DNA from: Campylobacterales bacterium
Lineage (GTDB): Bacteria > Campylobacterota > Campylobacteria > Campylobacterales > Sulfurimonadaceae
Direction of reading: 5' to 3'
NCBI GenBank assembly: GCA_016938735.1
Contig: JAFGUB010000027.1
Location: 1-64,000 of the forward strand
Length of the DNA stretch: 64,000 nucleotides
The notes under the pieces were generated by a model, which searched no databases, was not told the DNA's origin, and saw only the letters and a list, made by a program, of their open reading frames with translations. Positions 59,929-64,000 of the stretch are shown piece after piece (position 1 is the first letter of the stretch; every line of letters starts with the position of its first letter). A program made the position numbers and the translations under genes.

Positions 59929-62019
59929 TTACATGTAAGCCTGTTGCTGACGTGAGCGCCACTGCGCCAAAGGCATCGGCCGATCGATCGCATACCCCTG
60001 CATGGCATCAACGGCATTCTCTTCAAGAAATCGTCTCTGCTCGGCCGTCTCAATCCCTTCGGCGATGCTGACCACCCCGAGCGTCTTAGAGAGCGCCAAA
60101 ATCGACTTAACGATTTTGGCACTGCGTTCAGAGTGCCCGATCGATCTGGCAAACGATTGATCGATCTTGATCATCTGCACATCAAATTCGAGCAGATAAC
60201 TCAGTGATGAATAGCCTGTTCCAAAATCATCGAGCGCAACCGCGACACAGCGCCGGTGCAGCTCTTCGATACGCTGCTTGGCGAGCGGAATATTTTGCAT
60301 CAGCTCGGATTCGACGATCTCGATCACGAATGCCTCTCCACCTAGACCGTATCGCGCCAGCATCTGATCAAATCGTAGCATGAAATCAGGTGCGAACAGC
60401 GTTTGAACGGTTAGATTGACGCTCAGCGAGAAGGGTTTGGCTGAATTGTTGCGAAACGACGCATGCAACTGCGCAGTATGCGCGAGCACCCACCAGTCGA
60501 TCTCAACCATCAACCCGGATTTGGCCGCCGTCGACAAAAATGCTCCGGGCAGCAGCAGGCCTCGCTCAGGGTGATTCCAGCGTAGCAGCACCTCAGCGCA
60601 CGCCATCGCCACATCCGAAATCAGCTCAAAAGGTTGAAAGTAGAGTTCAAACGCTCCGCTCTCAAGCGCTTGTCTGATCTGCGATGACAACAGCAGATAT
60701 TCCTGAGCCATCTGCGTCAGTTCGGGTTTGTAAAAATGGTAACAGTTACGTCCTTCGTTTTTGGAGACGTACATCGCGGCGTCGGCGTTGCTAAGCAGCA
60801 TCTCGGCATGTTCGCCATCTTTGGGATAAAGAGCGATGCCGATACTACAGCCGATGCGGGCCCGAATACCGTTGATCAGAAACGGTACGCTCACTTTTTT
60901 GAGAATCTTCTCGGCCACCTGCGCGAAATGCGCTTCATCGGTACCGTTTTCAATCAGCAATACAAACTCGTCACCCCCGATTCTGGCAATCGTATCGACT
61001 TTGCGCAGCACTTCAACCAGCCGTTGCGACACTTGTACCAAGAGCTGATCGCCGTGTGAGTGTCCAAATGAGTCATTAACCTCTTTGAAGTGGTCAAGAT
61101 CTAGAAAATAGACGCCAAAACCCTCACCGCTGCGTCGCTTGCGCTCGATGGTCTGCTCGATGCGGTCAGAGAGGAGCCGACGGTTGGGCAGCCTTGTGAG
61201 CGGATCATGCAAGGAGAGATGGGAGAGTTTTTGGGTTTCTGCCCGAAGATCCTCTTGAATGCGTAGATAATCAGTCACGTCGTGCGAGATTTCGATGTAG
61301 GCACTGATGGCCCCTTCGTTATCGAAAAGCGGCCGCATATGTACATCCACGTGGCGCTCTTCATTGTGGATGTTGCGCCGGACATGACGCAAGGTCACCG
61401 GACGTCCGTTGCGGTTCACCTGATCGATCGGACAAGGCTGGGCTGTGTTCGGACATGGAGCCGGTAGATTGTAATTAACCTGATGACACTTCAGCACCAC
61501 CGACACTTCGCTTAATCCGCGCTGTAGACGCGCCGCCTGATTCATCATCGACACTGTGTAATCGCGCTCGATGTATAAAATGGGATCTGGGATTTCGTCG
61601 ATGATGGTCTGGATCGTTTCGCGCGAAGCGTGTAGCGCCTCTTCGAGCTGTAGCATGCGCGACGCTTTATGCAGTGCATCGATCAGCTTGCCCGGATCGG
61701 TCGGCTTAAGGATGTAGCTGTCTACATGTAAGTTAATGCTGCGCAGCAGCATCTCCGTATCGCTAAACGCCGAATTGACGATGACGGGCAGTTGGGGATG
61801 GCGTTCGCGGATAGATGCTATCATGTCCAAACCGCTCATCCCCGGTAGTTGCAGATCACTAAGCACCAGATCGGGGCGGTGCATCTCAAAAAGCCGCAAC
61901 CCCTCGTCGCCGCTTTGTGCCACATAGACTTTTTTAAAACTCTCCCCAAAGACGTTGACAAAGGCTTCTGAAGTACGCGGATCATCCTCGACATAGAGAA
62001 TCGTATGGTTTTTAAGCAT
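59929..62019 (-). CDS. REC-PAS-GGDEF-EAL regulator
   Basis: A 696-residue cytoplasmic protein: receiver (VEDDPRTSEA, LVLSDLQLPGMSG with phospho-Asp, K in ILKPTDPG), PAS (~130-250), GGDEF with IGGDEFVLL and EAL with AEVLLRWNHPE and DDFGTGYSS. In the EAL signature position A-E-V-L-L replaces E-A-L, so phosphodiesterase activity may be altered. The stop TAA lies inside a TACATGTA element (codons for AYM then TAA). The start overlaps the upstream kinase by 8 nt. Confidence 0.9.
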   Translation of the reverse strand: MLKNHTILYVEDDPRTSEAFVNVFGESFKKVYVAQSGDEGLRLFEMHRPDLVLSDLQLPGMSGLDMIASIRERHPQLPVIVNSAFSDTEMLLRSINLHVDSYILKPTDPGKLIDALHKASRMLQLEEALHASRETIQTIIDEIPDPILYIERDYTVSMMNQAARLQRGLSEVSVVLKCHQVNYNLPAPCPNTAQPCPIDQVNRNGRPVTLRHVRRNIHNEERHVDVHMRPLFDNEGAISAYIEISHDVTDYLRIQEDLRAETQKLSHLSLHDPLTRLPNRRLLSDRIEQTIERKRRSGEGFGVYFLDLDHFKEVNDSFGHSHGDQLLVQVSQRLVEVLRKVDTIARIGGDEFVLLIENGTDEAHFAQVAEKILKKVSVPFLINGIRARIGCSIGIALYPKDGEHAEMLLSNADAAMYVSKNEGRNCYHFYKPELTQMAQEYLLLSSQIRQALESGAFELYFQPFELISDVAMACAEVLLRWNHPERGLLLPGAFLSTAAKSGLMVEIDWWVLAHTAQLHASFRNNSAKPFSLSVNLTVQTLFAPDFMLRFDQMLARYGLGGEAFVIEIVESELMQNIPLAKQRIEELHRRCVAVALDDFGTGYSSLSYLLEFDVQMIKIDQSFARSIGHSERSAKIVKSILALSKTLGVVSIAEGIETAEQRRFLEENAVDAMQGYAIDRPMPLAQWRSRQQQAYM
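59930..59937. repeat. TACATGTA element containing a stop codon
   Basis: On the coding (minus) strand the element reads GCT TAC ATG TAA, the last three codons of the REC-GGDEF-EAL gene and its stop, and the following TAACC leads into the heme oxygenase Shine-Dalgarno region. Confidence 0.8.
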
Positions 62020-64000
62020 CTAATGCTCCTTCAAGGGTAATAGAGGTGCGCATACCTCCGTCAATACCGTGCATGGCGATGGTGCCGTGCATCGAATTTT
62101 CAATGATGATCTTGCTCATATATAGGCCTATACCGGTTCCTTCATGTATATTTTTGGTCGTAAAATAGGGCTCAAAGGCACGTGCGATCAGCTCTTCAGA
62201 TGCCCCTCCGCCGTTGTCATCGATATCAAGCCTCACCTTACTTCCCTGCCGCTCGGATCTAAAAAGGATCTGAGCCGCTACGGAGCCGCTGCGCAAAATT
62301 GCATCTTTGGAGTTGTTCATCACATTAAGCAACACTTGAGCAAACTCATTTTCATACCCCTCAAGCATAAGGCCCTCCTGCACTTCGATCGAAATTTCAA
62401 TGTTGTGATGACGGAATGCCTCGCGCACAAACGATACAGCCTGTTCGATCGCCTCTTTAAATCCAAAGCGGGTTTTGGCCTTTTTGGGATTGAAAAAGTT
62501 ACGAAAAGCATCAATAGTCGTTGACATATGCTGTAAGCTCTTTTGCGACTCCACAACCAGATGCGATATCCCTTGCACCCCTTGGCTCTTTTGCTCGATA
62601 CCGTATAGATTAAAGGCCAACGCATTGAGAGGCTGACGCCACTGATGAGCGATATTGCCCATCATCTCACCCATACTGGCCAGTTTTGACTGCTGATAGA
62701 GCATCTCCTGATGACGGATCAGCTCCGTCTTGTCGGTAAAGGCGATGACGGCACCCGAAACGTTACTTGAAAAGAACATCCGCTTAATCTGAAACCAGTA
62801 GATGCGCCCTTCTAGTGTCAGATCGTACTGGATTTCAACGCCCTCCTGAATCGCTCTTTTGACATTGTCGAATAGATCGGGGACAGGTATCAGGGCATTA
62901 AGAATCAGTTCGCTTAAATTGGTTTTACCGCCATAATTGATAATGAAAAAGCGTTCGATCCCACGCGTGTGCAAAAAGAGATCAAGATTGCCGTCAAGAA
63001 TCACCACATCGGTATTCATCACTTCGACAACCTTATTAAGCGCCTCGTTGATAAAGCCGAGCTCATAGTTTTTGTGTTCTAACTCATCATTAACGGTGTG
63101 CAGCTCTTCGTTGGTACTTTGCAGCTCTTCATTGGAGGTCTCCAGCTCTTCGTTGGTACTTTGGAGCTCCTCGTTCGTGCTTTGCAGCTCTTCGTTGGTA
63201 CTTTGCAGCTCTTCGTTGGAAGTCTCCAACTCTTCGATGGTGATTTGCAAACGCTCTTTAAGAGAAGCGAGTTCGGTTTCGAGCAGATTGCGATCATGAT
63301 CACCTTGCGGCTGGATACGATTGGCAGCCAAAGGCACATCATCGTCATCAAGCAGCTCCTCAAATGTGATAAAAAGGCTCGATTCGGCCAGCTTATTGGG
63401 TTTGAGCGGAAATACGGTGATCAGCACATAGTGCCGCTGCGGGGTCGTAGGCAAAACACGGATCTTTTTTGAGACGACCACCTCATCACTTTTCAGCGCC
63501 TCGGCCATAGTCGCACGCAGATCCAGACGCAGAAACTCCGCCACCTGCCTAAAAAGGTCGTTGCTCATCAGCCCTTTGGGATGGCTGACGTACGGTACCT
63601 CACCTCTAAAAAAGAGGATCGTACCGTTCGTATCGACCACCACGCCGTTAGGTGCCAAAAATGAAGCTACGGAAGCATTGATCGAGTAGCTAATATCTAG
63701 GGTATTCACCTCGTCTCTCAGCTTTTTCGGCCCCTTACGCAACGCTTTTTTATGAAAATAGGTTAAAGCCTCGAGATCCACGGCATCGATGTCATTGGCT
63801 TTACGGTAAATCTTGTGCTTGCTATCAAGCGTCGCAAAAAGATTACTTAAGGTACCGATGGTCTCAGACATCCCCAAAAACATTACCCCGTGATAGCGAA
63901 GTGCGTAATAAAAAATGCTCAAGATACGTTGCTGTAGTTCCGTATTGAAGTAAATGAGCAGATTGCGGCAGCTGATCAGATCAAGATTGAGAAAGGGCGG
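62012..64000 (-). CDS. CheR-PAS-histidine kinase (CheB/CheR fusion type), 5' end outside window
   Basis: At least 663 codons, open at the window edge. The visible N-terminal part is the end of a CheR methyltransferase domain (LDLISCRNLLIYFN, MFLGMSETIG), so CheB probably lies outside. Then a coiled region with 7-residue repeats of the (Q/E)STNEEL type, a PAS domain and a histidine kinase with GEMMGNIAHQWRQPLN and HATPase (DNGGGASEE, GTGIGLYMSK). The following REC-GGDEF-EAL protein overlaps its stop by 8 nt and may be its target. Confidence 0.9.
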   Translation of the reverse strand, partial: PPFLNLDLISCRNLLIYFNTELQQRILSIFYYALRYHGVMFLGMSETIGTLSNLFATLDSKHKIYRKANDIDAVDLEALTYFHKKALRKGPKKLRDEVNTLDISYSINASVASFLAPNGVVVDTNGTILFFRGEVPYVSHPKGLMSNDLFRQVAEFLRLDLRATMAEALKSDEVVVSKKIRVLPTTPQRHYVLITVFPLKPNKLAESSLFITFEELLDDDDVPLAANRIQPQGDHDRNLLETELASLKERLQITIEELETSNEELQSTNEELQSTNEELQSTNEELETSNEELQSTNEELHTVNDELEHKNYELGFINEALNKVVEVMNTDVVILDGNLDLFLHTRGIERFFIINYGGKTNLSELILNALIPVPDLFDNVKRAIQEGVEIQYDLTLEGRIYWFQIKRMFFSSNVSGAVIAFTDKTELIRHQEMLYQQSKLASMGEMMGNIAHQWRQPLNALAFNLYGIEQKSQGVQGISHLVVESQKSLQHMSTTIDAFRNFFNPKKAKTRFGFKEAIEQAVSFVREAFRHHNIEISIEVQEGLMLEGYENEFAQVLLNVMNNSKDAILRSGSVAAQILFRSERQGSKVRLDIDDNGGGASEELIARAFEPYFTTKNIHEGTGIGLYMSKIIIENSMHGTIAMHGIDGGMRTSITLEGALDA
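63101..63240 (-). repeat. 21-bp repeats encoding STNEEL coil
   Basis: About six to seven 21-bp units, consensus CAGCTCTTCGTTGGTACTTT plus one base on the plus strand, encode the heptads of the kinase linker. Such repeats are common in this CheB/CheR-PAS family and may vary in number between strains. Confidence 0.75.

Larger units (their letters stand above)
2412..61730. repeat. TACATGTA dispersed palindrome family (33 copies)
   Basis: Starts of the 8-mer: 2413, 3589, 5782, 8359, 9201, 11018, 14811, 15873, 16827, 21471, 22683, 24102, 24387, 27658, 29158, 32320, 33211, 34869, 35633, 38767, 39545, 40897, 43062, 44374, 46129, 48990, 50772, 54146, 54404, 56944, 58354, 59930 and 61723. Seventeen are the full TTACATGTAA; 28 have A after and 21 have T before. 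Spacing is fairly even. Six are intergenic (9201, 33211, 34869, 39545, 40897, 43062). Only about six other ACATGT hexamers exist, so nearly all ACATGT here carry the outer T...A. Counted by eye; a few could be missed. Confidence 0.9.

Noticed and set aside
63101-63240. CRISPR-like or mobile repeat
   Set aside because: The 21-base units encode an in-frame heptad coil common in CheB/CheR-PAS proteins; there are no spacers. No CRISPR array is seen anywhere in the window.

Overview
The window is a dense, mostly single-orientation-block chromosome segment from a member of the Campylobacterota (former Epsilonproteobacteria). The evidence is the gene order of the nitrous oxide reductase cluster (nosZ, nosB, nosD, nosG, nosC1, nosC2, nosH, nosF, nosL, nosY, nosL, the Wolinella-type arrangement with a cytochrome c domain fused to NosZ), the rluD/FN3 lipoprotein/trmB/ftsE/ftsX/envC block, and the many HQWRQPLN-type histidine kinases. 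The gene content (N2O reduction, SorAB-like sulfite oxidation, a [NiFe] uptake hydrogenase) suggests a chemolithotroph that can use sulfur compounds or H2 as donors and N2O as an acceptor. Base composition looks close to half G+C. I cannot name the genus.

Layout. 0.2-1.5 kb: AAA ATPase of the DUF4143 type. 1.6-13.2 kb: small cytochrome c, the complete nos operon on the minus strand, a Crp/Fnr-family regulator and a CopD/HemJ-like membrane protein; four promoters here carry a Crp/Fnr-type box at the same distance (-41.5) from the predicted start. 13.35 kb: tRNA(CAU). 13.5-20.7 kb: housekeeping envelope and RNA genes (rodA, rluD, FN3 lipoprotein, trmB, ftsEX, envC). 20.7-27.4 kb: msrBA and a second NosL-rich operon with its own ABC transporter, probably copper delivery. 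27.5-33.2 kb: c-di-GMP and sensor proteins and a lytic transglycosylase. 33.3-34.8 kb: sulfite dehydrogenase. 34.9-39.5 kb: hydrogenase operon with an unusual flavoprotein-small-subunit fusion and a DUF4160/DUF2442 pair between the subunit genes. 39.6-46.6 kb: signalling protein, antiporter, cytochrome, and a two-component system with periplasmic and outer membrane partners. 46.7-50.7 kb: secreted carbohydrate-active-like lipoproteins. 50.7-56.7 kb: MoeB/ThiF, sensor kinase, nitrilase, xseB, metX, metY. 56.8-64 kb: bacteriophytochrome, heme oxygenase and two large multidomain regulators.

The most striking signal is not a gene. The palindrome TACATGTA, usually extended to TTACATGTAA, occurs 33 times by my reading, about one per 1.9 kb, where chance predicts about one in the whole window. 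It lies in coding DNA in all three codon phases, in intergenic DNA, over a stop codon and over a ribosome binding site, so it appears to be maintained as DNA. It resembles the behaviour of the cyanobacterial HIP1 element or of uptake sequences, and I know of no described equivalent in this phylum.

A second pattern is that three otherwise intact genes (nosB, the hydrogenase large subunit, and a PhnD/GAF/HD-GYP sensor) are each interrupted by exactly one in-frame TAG, with homologous sequence continuing in the same frame. TAG is an ordinary terminator for about eleven other genes here, so general reassignment is unlikely; nonsense mutation, systematic sequence error or context-dependent readthrough remain.
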